Shown piece by piece: positions 32,591-43,732 of a DNA stretch of 64,000 nt. This DNA is from Uranotaenia lowii (lineage: Eukaryota > Arthropoda > Insecta > Diptera > Culicidae): assembly GCF_029784155.1 (NCBI RefSeq), contig NC_073692.1, positions 327,503,920-327,567,919 of the forward strand, in the 5' to 3' direction. Under the pieces are notes generated by a model. That model ran no database searches, had not been told where the DNA came from, and was given only the letters and a program-made list of their open reading frames with translations. Both the position numbers and the translations under genes were made by a program. Position 1 is the first letter of the stretch. Every line of letters starts with the position of its first letter.

Positions 32591-35340
32591 ATATCAAAAG
32601 AAGTTCAGGCTCTGAATGTGTTGCTTGCAGAATAAAAAGATAGTAGGATAAATTTAACGGATTTGTTTTATCTCAATGTATCGAACCAGTTGTCGACCCA
32701 CGCCATTGAGTCTAAAAAACACCGACCATAAATCGAAACCCAGAAATTCATTCATCTCTGTGGTTGGCATCAGCTACACAAACCTACCAATCTTCTAAGC
32801 GTTCCCCAACACAGCTCGGTCAACCTGCTAATCCACTTGGGTTTTGTTTCGTTGCATCATTCGGAGGACTTTGTTGCTGCATTTCTACTAAAACCCCGGT
32901 CAGGTCTCATCACACTTTCTCCGAACTAGGCTAATGCCGGCTTATGCTTCATCATCATCATCAGCATCACCATCAGCGCCTTACAAGACGCCCATGTTGC
33001 AGCATATTTTAGAGGATTTACCTCGGTCGAAATCTTCGGCCCTCGGCTTTCTCGAAAGAATCTCCCACACTTTTGTTTTCTTCAAATGGATTTACTTTTA
33101 CTTTTATGGTGAAACGGAGAAAGAATCTCCTCCGAAGATGCATCCAATCGTATGAACCTTCTCATTTAATAGCAAAACTGCACATAATGATCTTAAAATG
33201 TCACTTTGACGCGACTTTTCTACACCCCATCTATCGTACGCCAATTTAATGAGAATTTTAATTGGAACACCCTCGTAGGGAAAACTTGAACCAAATCCCG
33301 CTGCGAGTGCGAAATGTCGTAATTGCAAAATTAACGCTAGTTTTCTCCCTTCGACTACACTGAGGAGTCATAAAACGAAAACATATTGCCGCCCCGATGA
33401 TTTCCATATTGTGCGAAATTTCTCTGCAATTTTTCGGAACGTTTTAGCGAAGGAATTCTCGAGGGAGGAAACGAGGACGATGATGATGATGGTGATATTG
33501 ATGCTGGCAAAGATGAAGACGCACCGATGGCACCCAGGCGTAAAAACATCAAAAGGTTAGTTTACGGTTTTCCCTCCCACTGTGCCAGAAATTTGCCGCC
33601 AAACAACAGCGTTTGGGAGGTAACTTGCTTCCAAAAAAGGCTTACCCATGGTAAGAGCTACAAAAAACGGTTGAAAAGTTTGTGGAATAGTTTCAAATTG
33701 AAATTCAACATCAGAAGTAGTTTGCACAAATATTCAAATGGGCTTTTCTGACTTATTTCTGAAAAATTGCTAAAAATAAGTAATAAACGTCGTTTCTGGA
33801 AGCACCCATCTCAAGGAAAATGCAAAATTTTCACCGCGACAAAGTGCATTTAATGACACCGCGTCGTCATCGTTCGGTTGTTGTCAGTTTTGCCACCAAA
33901 GTTGGTCTTGCTGAAACTGCTACACACCGTCGTTGGTTTGTTTGCAATTCGCTCGGTTTGTTTTAATGTCTGTGGTTTTCTTTACCTTACGTACTAAACC
34001 AACTTGTCATAAAAGTGGCTGAGTAGATTACTACACCCGGGGTTTAAGTTGACGGGAAAAATTTCTTCAGAGATCAGGAGCTTGGTTGTAAGAGAAATAT
34101 TTACTCTGGGAAGATCATCGCAACATTTTGTTAGCAGAATGTTTACTGGATAAATCTCTTCTTGAAGATAAAATACTACTTATTGAAACATTCCAATAAT
34201 TAAACAAATAACAAATAATAACAAATTAAAAGCATGATTTGTTTTTAAACTTTTTTAAAATACTATCAATAAAAAAAACATTAGCAATTTTGTACCGTTT
34301 TTTCAGAAATTGCTTAAACATAAAGGCAATGTTCTTGTGAAATCACCATCATCATGCACAAAACGAGCTTGAGCGCTGAACTACAACTATTTTCTTTAAT
34401 AGGATGTTTCACTTGGAGCTTCACTTTGTATAAAAGCCTCCTTGTGTACTTCAATACTAAAAATCATTCAAATACATCAAAACTTACAAATGTAGGTGCT
34501 CTATTTTAACATAAAAGCTTGAAATTTGTTCCAGTTCTATCATATGCAACCTCGAATTCATATTAGAGCCCCCTTCCCTTTTTTCATTAAAGGTATCTGT
34601 TAGAACAAAAATCCGATCACTGTATACCCGATAGAAAACCAGTTTCATCAATTGAAGAGTACACTTGTTTATCCCAACTTTTAACAATCATCCAAGATCT
34701 GTCTGCTAGCGCAGCACCCCATTCAACACATCGTAGAAGTCAGAACCCAATAAACTGTTGATCAGTACGCACTCGTTCTGTTTGATCCTTTTGTTCCGTG
34801 TCTGATCATCGCTAAAACTAAATTTCTGTCCATCCGAACCGTCCCGTTTTTTATTCGTCCAATATAAGTTTGTCCAGTAAATTGAGTGTCAATCAACTGT
34901 CCCCGAAAAACCATCCAATTCCGATAAAAACAGGGTCGTATAAAACAATGTAGGTAGAGTAAGGATGCCAGATTTTTTTTCTGTATCAGGGCCGGAAAAA
35001 TCTGGGCAATTTTATATAACAACCTGGCAAAATCCAGGCATTTGTGTTTAAAATTGATGACCGAATATCCGGACAATTTCCGGGCAAATTTTGTCAAAAC
35101 CCAGAAATTACTCAACAAAAATCAAGAAAATAATATTTTATCGACAGGTTTCAAATCTTATTTAAGGCTTTAAAAAAACCTTTCATGATTATTTTTTATA
35201 AAATAGCAAATCAATTGAGGCATATTATTAATACTAGTCTACTTAAAGGAAAAATACCTTGTACGTGAAAGCGTTCGACTATTATTTTAGTTCAGAAAGA
35301 GAAAAATGCGAGAGAGGCTAAATTATACCGTCCGACAAAC
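32591..35340. other. Unique sequence with a GC-richer island (about 32690-33960)
   Basis: The island lacks recognised repeats and contains one candidate exon (33448-33555). A patch of the dispersed ccggg-type repeat lies at 34970-35105. No complete gene is visible. Confidence 0.35.
33448..33555 (+). CDS. Candidate internal exon, acidic-then-basic
   Basis: A pyrimidine-rich tract and TTTTAG acceptor precede 33448, and AAAAG|GTTAGT forms a donor after 33555. The 108-base interval is open in the phase that reads EGILEGG, then a run of Asp/Glu with Gly (NEDDDDDGDID), then DEDAPMAPRRKNIKR. An acidic stretch followed by a basic cluster is common in nuclear proteins, but no family is recognised. 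The GATGATGATGAT run could also be a plain microsatellite. No neighbouring exon was matched. The same frame stays open to 33751, so the donor is not required by the frame. Confidence 0.3.
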
Positions 35341-36700
35341 ATGTTTGAAGTGCAAGAAAAGGTGCTTCAACTGGCAGTTGAAAAGCAATTTCTACTTTCA
35401 GAAGGACACTACTACTTCTACTTTCAGATCGACAAGAAATCTGGATTTAGAAAGCAGCACTCAATGGAGTCTGCAATAAATTTCATACTTCGAAATTGGA
35501 AGAACAAAATGGAAAAAGATAGTTAAACAGTTGCAGTATTTCTAGACTTCAAGAAAGCATTTGGAAGAATTGATCAGCTAAAACTGGTAGAACTATTGAA
35601 AAGAATTGGTATCAACGGAACGGCTTTAAACTGGTGCAAGGACTACTTAAATAACTGAATACAAAGAACAATATATGGTTCATATTATTCTCGATTTCCA
35701 GAAAATAATCCAGATGTCCCACAAGGAAGTGGTCTGGTACCCTTGTTATTTATATTGTATACTATTAAAAAGAAAAACTGCCTCAGAAATGGTCGTATTC
35801 GACTGTATGCTGATGATTCATTCAAATATTGCAGGGTTTCTGAAACGAAAAAAAAATGTGTCTAAATACAAACAAATCCAACTGGATAATTATTGGTAAT
35901 CGGAAGATTGGGGTCCGTTCAAATATTACGTAACACAATTTTCGAGAAATTTCAACCCCCCTCCCCCTACGTAACACATTCGTCTCGAAATTTCTTAGCA
36001 AACTTTACAAAGCGAAACAAGTTGCTAAACCCCCCCCCCCCTCTAAAAGCTTTACGTAATATTTAAATGAGCCCTGGAATTGGTTAAGATTTTCTTATTA
36101 ATGGTTGTACCATCGACAGAGCACCCCAAGTCAAATATTTGGGAATACAAGTTGATGAAAATCTTTATTTCATAGGCCATATCGATTATATAATTAAGAA
36201 AATCGCCGTAAAAAAATTTTAAACCCTGCCGAATTAGCCGATACGTGACTTTTTGTACAAAAATCTAAAATGTTAAATCTGTTATAATGCCACACTTCGA
36301 CTATTGCGCAACAAAATTGCTCAATACATTTGAAACACAAACGAATCGACTGCAAAGAATTCAAAATAATATAATGCGAGTAGCGATAAGTTGCAATCGA
36401 TACACTCCAAGTTAATTAATGCTGGATATTCTCCAATAATTGTCAGTTGAATAGAGGATTGCATTCATCAGTTTAATTTTTATATTCAAAATGAAAAATG
36501 GAATGTTACCATTTTATTTTAACTGACATTCACAAATATTTACAATTCGAGAAGAGCACAAAACTTCAGACTGCCCAGTGCTATGAATGAAATTAGCAAA
36601 CGTTCTCTTTTCTACAACGGATTGAAAATGTTCAACAACTTACCGGACTATTTGATAAAAGGACCGATCCTAAAAAGCATCATACGAAAGTGATGAAGAT
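35341..36700 (+). pseudogene. Decayed LINE reverse transcriptase
   Basis: RT blocks are scattered over frames with stops: SGFRKQHSMESAI, VAVFLDFKKAFGRID, PDVPQGSGLVPLLF and RLYADDS, then C-terminal text (VMPHFDYCATKL, TNRLQRIQNNIMRVAI, RRAQNFRLPSAMNE). The order matches a jockey-superfamily ORF2. In-frame stops (35524, 35656) and an inserted MITE (35911-36074) show it is dead. The N-terminal endonuclease is absent. Confidence 0.75.
35911..36074. mobile_element. MITE with GGGTCC...TATTACGTAA ends
   Basis: The left end GGGTCCGTTCAAATATTACG and right end TTACGTAATATTTAAATGAG then CCC are imperfect inverted repeats of about 23 bases. The element interrupts the decayed LINE between the YADD block and the thumb region. 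Two C-rich runs (CCCCCC at about 35946 and 36032) lie inside. The target duplication was not resolved. Confidence 0.6.
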
Positions 36701-37125
36701 TTGACAAAAAACAGATACATATGAAATTGTGCGGTGATGGACATACGCGGAAGTAAGACGAAAAAGTCGTACAGAATAAGTAAATCAGTGTTAAATTTGA
36801 ATATATAAAAAATAAAATGTCCCTCCCAATTCTTAAGAAGCGTATAAGTTGAAGGAAAACCCAAATGGGCCTAAAGAACCATTGCAAAAAAAAAGATCCA
36901 ACCTTTTTCAAGATTTCAGACGTTTCCTTTATATAATTTTTATATAATGTAATTGCACATTATTTATATGAAGTGTTTGGTAGGGAACTTCATGGTTTAC
37001 TCTTTCCCTTGTCCAAGTATCTTTTGGGCAGTTTTTGATCATTAGATCCAAAAACCTTTTTTATAAGAAATGCCTTTATCAGTAACAAAACTGACAGTTA
37101 ATGTCAGTTACATAGCTCCAGGGTT
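36701..37125. other. Intergenic sequence
   Basis: Nothing recognised. Confidence 0.4.
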
Positions 37126-37153
37126 TGTGATATAGCTCAGATGGCAAGTAAGT
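37126..37153 (+). repeat. SINE head fragment
   Basis: GTGATATAGCTCAGATGGCA matches the tRNA-like head (A-box) of the SINE at 55032. It breaks at 37153 into Helitron text. Confidence 0.55.
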
Positions 37154-37464
37154 CTGTCTGTGTGTCTGTCTGTCTGTCTCAGAAACTACTGAACCGATTT
37201 ACGTGCAACTTGGCAGGTGGGGGCAATGAAGGCAGGGAAAGGTTCTAATTATGGTTCGAGACCCCTCCCTCTCTCTTGAAGGGGCATCCCAAACTAAAGA
37301 CAAATGTTTGTATAACTCGAGAACCAATCAAGCAAATGGTATCAAATTGGGTATGTGGTGGTATTTGGGTACAAGGAATGCTTCTAAGAATGTAAGGTAC
37401 CCCTCCCTCCTTTCAGTGGGAAGGTAGGAAGAAGGGAGGAGACCTATCTTACAATTTTTCACAT
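37154..37464 (+). mobile_element. Helitron 5' fragment
   Basis: The fragment has a CTGT microsatellite, then AAACTACTGAACCGATTTAC and body units to the TA at 37464-37465, where the ITmD37E element starts. The 3' part of the Helitron is missing. Confidence 0.7.
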
Positions 37465-37622
37465 AAAGGGTGATACGGTCAAAATTTGGTCAATATCAAC
37501 TTGACGTATTGCTTTTGATTTTGCATTTAAAAAAACTGAACACCTCTCATTTTGAAGGTGTGTGTGTGTGTGTAGAATGTTGCTCCTATTTTGATTTTGG
37601 AATTCACTCTTCAGTTGTCAAA

Positions 37623-39407
37623 ATGCCATCCAAGGAAGAAGAGCAGCGTATCAAAATATTGCTCGCGCATCGCTAAAATCCGAGCTACTCGCACGCAAAG
37701 CTGGCAAAATCGCTGGGAAATCGAAAAGCAGAAGCCGCTGAGACGAGAAAGAGAGTTGCCTGTAGTTTCAAGCGAAACCCTAACCTCTCTCTCCGAGATG
37801 CCGCAAATAAGCTGGGTGTACCGTCTACAACCGTGCATCGAGCCAAAAAGCGAACCGGACTATCGACTAACAAGAAGGTAGTGACTCCAAATCGCGATGA
37901 TAAACAAAATACGACGGCCAAAGCGCGATCCCAGAGCAGGGTTCCGAAAATCAATCAAAACAAACACTCAGGATGCGTTTCCTGTTGGAAACATTCTGAT
38001 TGTATAATGGGATAGCGCCTCTCGCAACTGCTTCGCCTGGCTGGTATGCAATCTCGATCAGCGCTCCTATCAGCTATGCAAACCGAGTCGCATCATTCAG
38101 AATCATTGGTTTAGAAAACATCGCATATCGGAGATGAGTGAGATACAAACTAATCCATTATGAATGTAGCTCACTCAGTATCTGCCTGAATTATATGAAA
38201 TTCAAAATTATTTTTTGAAGGACGAGAAAAATCAAACAGTTGTGTGGAACACCATAAATTCTCAGTAATTTTAACGTGACGGCGACAGTTTAATAAGAGA
38301 ACTTGTAAAAATTTGAAAACCACGGCGAAAGTGAACATCTTTCCCTCACAAACACAACTACAATTTGATTTTGATCATACTGATGTTAAAAAACGTTATA
38401 ACAACAATTAAATTTATTAATTTGCTATAGTCAACTAAGTTAAGCTAAGCTAAGCTAAGCGAAGCTAGCAAATAAATTTATTAATTTTCTACATATCAAA
38501 TCAAACAAAATACTCTAATGATCGGCTTCATGTATCACTCACTCACTGCCTGATCCATTCACTCCTGATCGAAGACCAACAAGATTCGCCATATGCATTG
38601 CGCACTGGTGAGATTCCAATTTGATGATGGTGCTGCACTGTTTTGACAGCATGCATCGTGCGAGGTGATCTGTATTTTAGCGATGAATTGAACGATCGAT
38701 GATCGGGTAGGTCCAGTAGCAATCAGTAACGAAACCCGACCGCTGTACGTTCAGGTGCGAAGTGCAATCAGAAACATTCATTGAAAATGAGTGATTTTCG
38801 GAACACTGTCCCAGAGGCTGTACACGACGATGCTGACGAAGTTTGACTGCGTGGTAATAGACGACGAAACCTACGTCAAAGCCGACTACAAGCAGCTTTC
38901 GGGACAGGAGTTTTATACGGCAAAAGGAATAGGAAAGATAGCAGATATTTTCAAGCACATGAAACTGTCAAAGTTCGCGAAGAAATATCTGGTTTGGCAA
39001 GCCATCTGTACCTGTGGCTTGAGTGGCAGCATTTTCATAGCTTCCGGGACTGTCAATCAAGAAATTTGAGTGTGAAAGAATGTTTGAATAAACATCTGCT
39101 GCCTTTCCTGAAGAAACACGGTTGTTCCGTACTGTTTTGGCCGGATTTGGCATCTTGCCATTACGGTAAAAAGGCCATGGAGTGGTACGCCGCCAACAAC
39201 GTGCAGGTGATTCCCAAGGACAAGAACCCTTCCAACACGCCAGAGCTCCGCCCAATTGAAAAATACTGGGCTATTGTCAAGCGGAACCTTAAGAAGATCA
39301 AAAAAACTGCTAAGGACGAGCAGCAGTTCATGGCAAACTGGCTTTCTGCGGCGAAGAAGGTGGACAAGGTGGCTGTACAAAATCTGATGGCAGGGGTTAA
39401 GCGTTAG
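37623..39407 (+). pseudogene. DD37E Tc1/mariner transposase, broken
   Basis: The protein would bind element ends and cut and paste them. The N-terminus (MPSKEEEQRIKILLAHR, then a TAA at 37674) leads into a helix-turn-helix region (LSLRDAANKLGVPSTTVHRAK). The catalytic part shows VVIDDETYVK (first Asp), FWPDLASCHYGKK (second Asp) and TPELRPIEKYWAIVKR (Glu), with 37 residues between the second Asp and the Glu, hence DD37E. Defects: the early stop, the MITE at 37937-38808, and a small frameshift near 39065 where text moves from VNQEI to SVKECLNKHL. All three catalytic residues remain. Confidence 0.85.
37937..38808. mobile_element. hAT-type non-autonomous element, 872 bp
   Basis: Terminal repeats CAGGGTTCCGAAAATC and GATTTTCGGAACACTG (one mismatch) are flanked by the exact 8-base duplication TCCCAGAG (37929-37936, 38809-38816), as for hAT insertion. 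Removing it with one duplication rejoins the transposase frame. It includes an AAGCT/TAAGC microsatellite (38436-38468). No transposase is encoded. Confidence 0.9.
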
Positions 39408-39571
39408 CCCGGCAATTCGGATTTGGAAAAGCGGAAGCCTAACTGAATATTTTCCTGAATTTTATACTAATTAAACTTGAAAAAGAAATTTAATTTGATT
39501 TTTTAAATAAACGATTTCACCAATTTACACGCGTTTTCCCTTGATCAAATTTTGATAGTGACACCCTTTTA

Positions 39572-39605
39572 AGTCGCGAATGCAATAATGATGGTTAAAC
39601 GACTA
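39572..39605 (+). repeat. SINE tail fragment
   Basis: AGTCGCGAATGCAATAATG... to AAACGACT matches the tail of the SINE at 55180-55208. The Helitron at 39606 interrupts it at an A|T site. Confidence 0.55.
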
Positions 39606-39627
39606 TCTATATATATAAAAATGAATT

Positions 39628-39672
<45 letters not shown>

Positions 39673-40738
39673 TCCCTATAGACTCGGAAACTACTGAACC
39701 GATCTGCGTGAAACTTGGCAGGTGGGGGTACTGGAGGCCGGGGAAGGTTCCTATTGTGATTTGAGACCCCTCCCTCTCTCATTAAGGGGGGGAGGGGCCT
39801 CCCAAACAAAAGACAATTTTTTGCATAACTCGAGAACCCATCAAGCAAATGGTATCATATTTGGCATGGGGTGGTATTTGGGAACGAGGAATATTTCTAT
39901 GAATATTTGTTACCCCTCCTTCCTTTCAGTGGCGTGATAGGAAGGGGGTAGGGGGGCTACCTTAAAATTTTTCATATAACTCGAGAACTAATCAAGATAT
40001 TGGATCCAAATTTGGCATGGGAAGGTATTTGGATACGAAAAATATTTCAATGATTATTTAAGACCCCTCCCTCTTTCCAGTTGAAAGGGGGAGGGGCCTC
40101 TTTCATTTTTTTTATATAGTTCAAAAACTAATAAAGCAAATGGAACCAAATTTGGCATGGGAGGGTATTTGGATACGAAAAATATTTCTATGATTATTTG
40201 AGACCCCTCCCTCTTTCCAGTAGGGAGATATAAAGGAGGGAGGGGCCTCTTCTATAGTTTTCAACATAACTGAGAAAGTTATTAAGCAAATGGAACCAAA
40301 CTTGGCATGGGCGGGTATTTGGGAACGTGACATGTTCTAATGATTGCTTGAGACCCCTTCCTTCTTACAGCGGGGAGGAAGGAAAGAGGGAGGGGAGTTT
40401 CATACAATTTTTACTGCATGACTCAAGAACTACAACAGCAAATGGAACCAAATTTGGCATGGAACGATATTTGGGTACGAGAAATGCTTCTATGAACATT
40501 TGGTATCCCTCACTCTTTCGAAGAGGTGGATGAAAATATATAACTGGAGAGCTGATCAAGCAAATTGAACCATATTTGACATGTGAGTGTATTTGGATAC
40601 GAGAAATGTTTCTGTTATAAATTGAAGCCGTACCTTTTAAGCGGTAAGATATAAAGGAAGAAGAATTTTTTTTTGCATAACTCGAGAATTTATCGAGCAA
40701 ATGAAACCAAATTTCATCATAATCATCAAAAAGTATTT

Positions 40739-41002
40739 GAGTACGAAAAATACTTTTATGAATATTAAGTTATCACCCCTCTATTGAAAGAAGAGAACGG
40801 AAAGGGGGATGGTACTCCCTTTCAAGTTTATACATAACTCAAAAATTTACTGCTTAAATAAAACCAAATTGAGTACGAAAAATACTTTTATGAATATTAA
40901 GTTATCACCCCTCTATTGAAAGAAGAGAACGGAAAGGGGGATGGTACTCCCTTTCAAGTTTATACATAACTCAAAAATTTACTGCTTAAATAAAACCAAA
41001 TT
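40739..41002 (+). repeat. Exact 132-base tandem duplication
   Basis: 40739-40870 and 40871-41002 read the same, while copy 1 (about 10360-10490) has one unit. It is a recent slippage or unequal exchange within the Helitron array. Confidence 0.85.
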
Positions 41003-41280
41003 TGGCATGGCATGGAATATAGGAAGGTAAGAGGGAAGCTTACATTTAACTTTCATTATACAAAATCCGAGAAATGGACAAAACTTAACATGGAAAATCA
41101 TTTTGGTATGACTCCATGATTATTTGACACATCATCCTCCTTTCAGTGAGAAGATACATGGGAGGAAGGAGGTGAGCCCAATACAATTTTGTTAGCATAT
41201 GTTCTAAATTTATGCTTACGAAGCCAACAAATGGAAACAAATATGGCATGGAAAGGTACTTGGTTACGAGATATGTTTCT

Positions 41281-41480
41281 CCTTATTTAATTTTTGGCAT
41301 TTCGGCGAGTTGTGAAAATTCAAGGTAGAATATTTAGAAAGAACATGCTCTAGCTTTGATCTTTCCACCTATAATACCTTCATGTTCTTTCTAAATATTC
41401 TACCTTGAATTTTCACAACTCGCCGAAATGCCAAAAATTAAATAAGAATATATCCCGGCGGCGATTAAAATAAGATAACA
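41281..41480 (+). mobile_element. 200-base stem-loop insertion with 13-base target duplication
   Basis: GAGATATGTTTCT flanks the insert on both sides (41268-41280, 41481-41493), and copy 1 has the empty site. The insert starts with a palindrome (41282-41446: arms of about 66 bases, 33-base loop) and ends with a 34-base tail region (ATCCCGGCGGCGATT then ATAAGATAACA). The long duplication points to target-primed retroposition, whereas the inverted repeat resembles a MITE. Confidence 0.75.
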
Positions 41481-42262
41481 GAGATATGTTTCTACGATTG
41501 TTATAGACTCTTATGCTTTACAGTGTAGAGAGGGAAAGAAAGAAAGGGGCTCCATACAATTTTTGTTGTAAAGCTTAAATACTTATCAACCAATGGAACT
41601 ATATTTGATATAAGAGGATTTTTGGGAACGAAAAAAATGTTTTTTAAAGATTAAAATCTCCATTCAGCAGGGGGTGAAGGGAAGGACAGGTGGGGGGGTG
41701 AGTTCTCTAATCAGTTTTTAGCATAAATCCAGAACATATCAAGCAAAAACAACCATACTTTATAAGTAGTAAGTAAGTAAGTAAGTAAGTAAGTAAGATT
41801 ATTTGCGAACGATTAATTTGGGACCCTTCTTTTTTAGGGCGAAACTTAAGGAAACAGATAAAAATTATCAGATCTTTAAAACAAATTTATAAATCAAGAT
41901 TTAGAATATAAGTTATGGTGTGTGTTGCATTTTGAAACTCCAGCTGAAGCTCTCATTTTATAGTGGTTGCTTATTAATTTCGCCATAATTTGATTTAAAA
42001 TTATACCAAAAACAATAAAAATTTGAATGATTTCTGAAAATATCATTTGATTCTGAAAGGTGTCGCAAAGCACACCGGGTCAGCTAGTAATCGATAAAAA
42101 AAGTTACATAACTGATATTGTTTACTATCATAAATTGATAATATTTTCATATCAATAAATCTTGTTTTAATTAACAAAAAAACAACAAATAAGGATTCAA
42201 TATGTCCTTGTGTGTTGTAATGAATTACAAAGACGAATCTTAAAGTATTCCTTTTTTTGTAG

Positions 42263-42562
42263 GAGCAAGTTCACTGGTGTTGGGAAAAAGTGGGAGAAAT
42301 TTTGTCATTTTGAGCACATTTTGAAAATTTTGCCATGCAAACACATTTTCAAGATCTGTAGCCTTCAAATCTTTAACAACACGTGTTGTATTTAAGCATG
42401 CTGTGATGCAAAAATAGCAATATTTCTATCACATACGGCTGAAATAGATACAGTGCCGTAAAAAAATACAACGCCCAAAGATCTTGAAAACATTTTTGCA
42501 TGGTAAAATTTTCAAGATGTCGAAATTTCTACCACTTCTTACCAACACCAGTGAACTTGTTC
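42263..42562. mobile_element. MITE, 300 bp
   Basis: GAGCAAGTTCACTGGTGTTG at the left is matched by the reverse complement of the right end (CAACACCAGTGAACTTGTTC). Similarity extends inward through the AAGTGG-AGAAATTT and CATGCAAA/TTTGCATG blocks. No coding capacity; the target duplication was not resolved. Confidence 0.7.
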
Positions 42563-43732
42563 TAATTGACATCATTACATGGCTCCAGGAATTATTTGTA
42601 CAGCTGAGCAGACTATCAAATCAAATTACTCGAAACAATTTGCTTTAAGAAATTGCATTAAGCCAATCTTAATGCATTCATAAAATTGATTCGATATCAA
42701 ACCTTGAGATGCAATATCAGTGCAAATGCTGGTACCACGAGCATACCTCTTACTTTTCAATTATCAGTAAATCACAATGTCATCTTGTCAATAAGCTTCC
42801 ATTAACACGCTTCGTGGTTGCTCAATTTTTCCAAAGTCTGTCAATCGAACGATATTGGATTGAGCCCTAGTTCAACAGATTGTACCAAAGGAGAAAAAAC
42901 TCAATCGAAGAGCATTAGACATTGCTGTCACAAGACACAAAACCTTAGCCATTCGTGCTGCCTGCAGGCATGCAAACTTGTCATGCAATTCATCGTAAAA
43001 CATTCAGCGCGCTGCTAATCATGCACCTGATGCACGTGAAATTTGCTAAAGGCATGATGTCATTCCATCACTGCTCGGTTCCATTTCGGTATTGCACCTG
43101 GCAACCTTGAAACTCCACTTGACTGTGGAGTGATTCTGAGATGGCTGAGAATCTTATTAGATGAATTGCATCTTAATCCGGAGGCTTTGAAGCTGAGATG
43201 TGGTTGGTTACACGGATGCGATTCCTCATGTTTCTCATTCAGCTGCCTTGGCGATAAAATCCTGCAGAGTGCAATAACAACAACACCTTCGGAATTGGCT
43301 GGCGTCATAGGCCAGCGTAACAACTCCCATTGAGCCAATTGGGAATGGTGGCCTGGGAGGTAGATCATCTCGTTAGCAATCCTATCAATAATGTATTCCA
43401 TCACACGAGCCATCGCCGTCGTTGTTGGTTGACGTCGTTCAAGATGAATCTGGCGACCGACACGGCCAATTGACTTTGGATGTTTGGGTCTATTCGTCAT
43501 AAGCCACCTGGCGCGGTGGGCTATGAATGGATCGATTGATGATATTTGTTCCCAGGATTCAAGCTAAGATTATAAGGGTGGTTAACATTGTTTCATGGTT
43601 GTTGAATGACGTTGTGTGGAAATATTTACTTGCAGGGATATGGGATGATAGGGAAAAAAATTATTTAACCAAAACTGCAAACATGAATCTAAAACTCTTT
43701 GCTATACATCCTACCAATCATTTTACTTTTAT
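42563..43732. other. Unique sequence, GC-richer at 43020-43540
   Basis: A minus-strand frame of 146 codons (43060-43500) has no recognised domain, and a plus-strand frame overlaps it. I do not call a gene. Confidence 0.35.

Larger units (their letters stand above)
37466..39569 (+). mobile_element. ITmD37E-type Tc1/mariner element (inactive)
   Basis: The ends AAGGGTGATACGGTCAAAAT (left) and the complement of AAAGGGTGTCACTATCAAAA (right) are imperfect inverted repeats with TA on both sides (37464-37465, 39570-39571). The element carries a broken transposase and a nested hAT-type MITE (37937-38808). Without the MITE it is about 1.2 kb, normal for the family. Left flank is Helitron and right flank is SINE tail, so the locus was rearranged or the surrounding repeats already adjoined. 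Confidence 0.85.
39606..42087 (+). mobile_element. Helitron, complete non-autonomous copy 2
   Basis: It starts A|TCTATATATATAAAAATG and ends with the 3' hairpin (one change in the loop, GTCGC), GGGTCAG and CTAG at 42084-42087, then T. Its first 840 bases are nearly identical to 9181-10020. It differs by internal deletions, an exact 132-base tandem duplication (40739-41002), a 200-base insertion (41281-41480) and a TAAG microsatellite (about 41765-41797). No ORF is supported. Confidence 0.9.

Noticed and set aside
37591..37954. Arg-rich ORFs overlapping the transposase N-terminus
   Set aside because: Other-frame shadows of the DD37E transposase.
43060..43500. 146-codon minus-strand gene
   Set aside because: No domain, overlapping plus-strand frame, no splice or promoter context.
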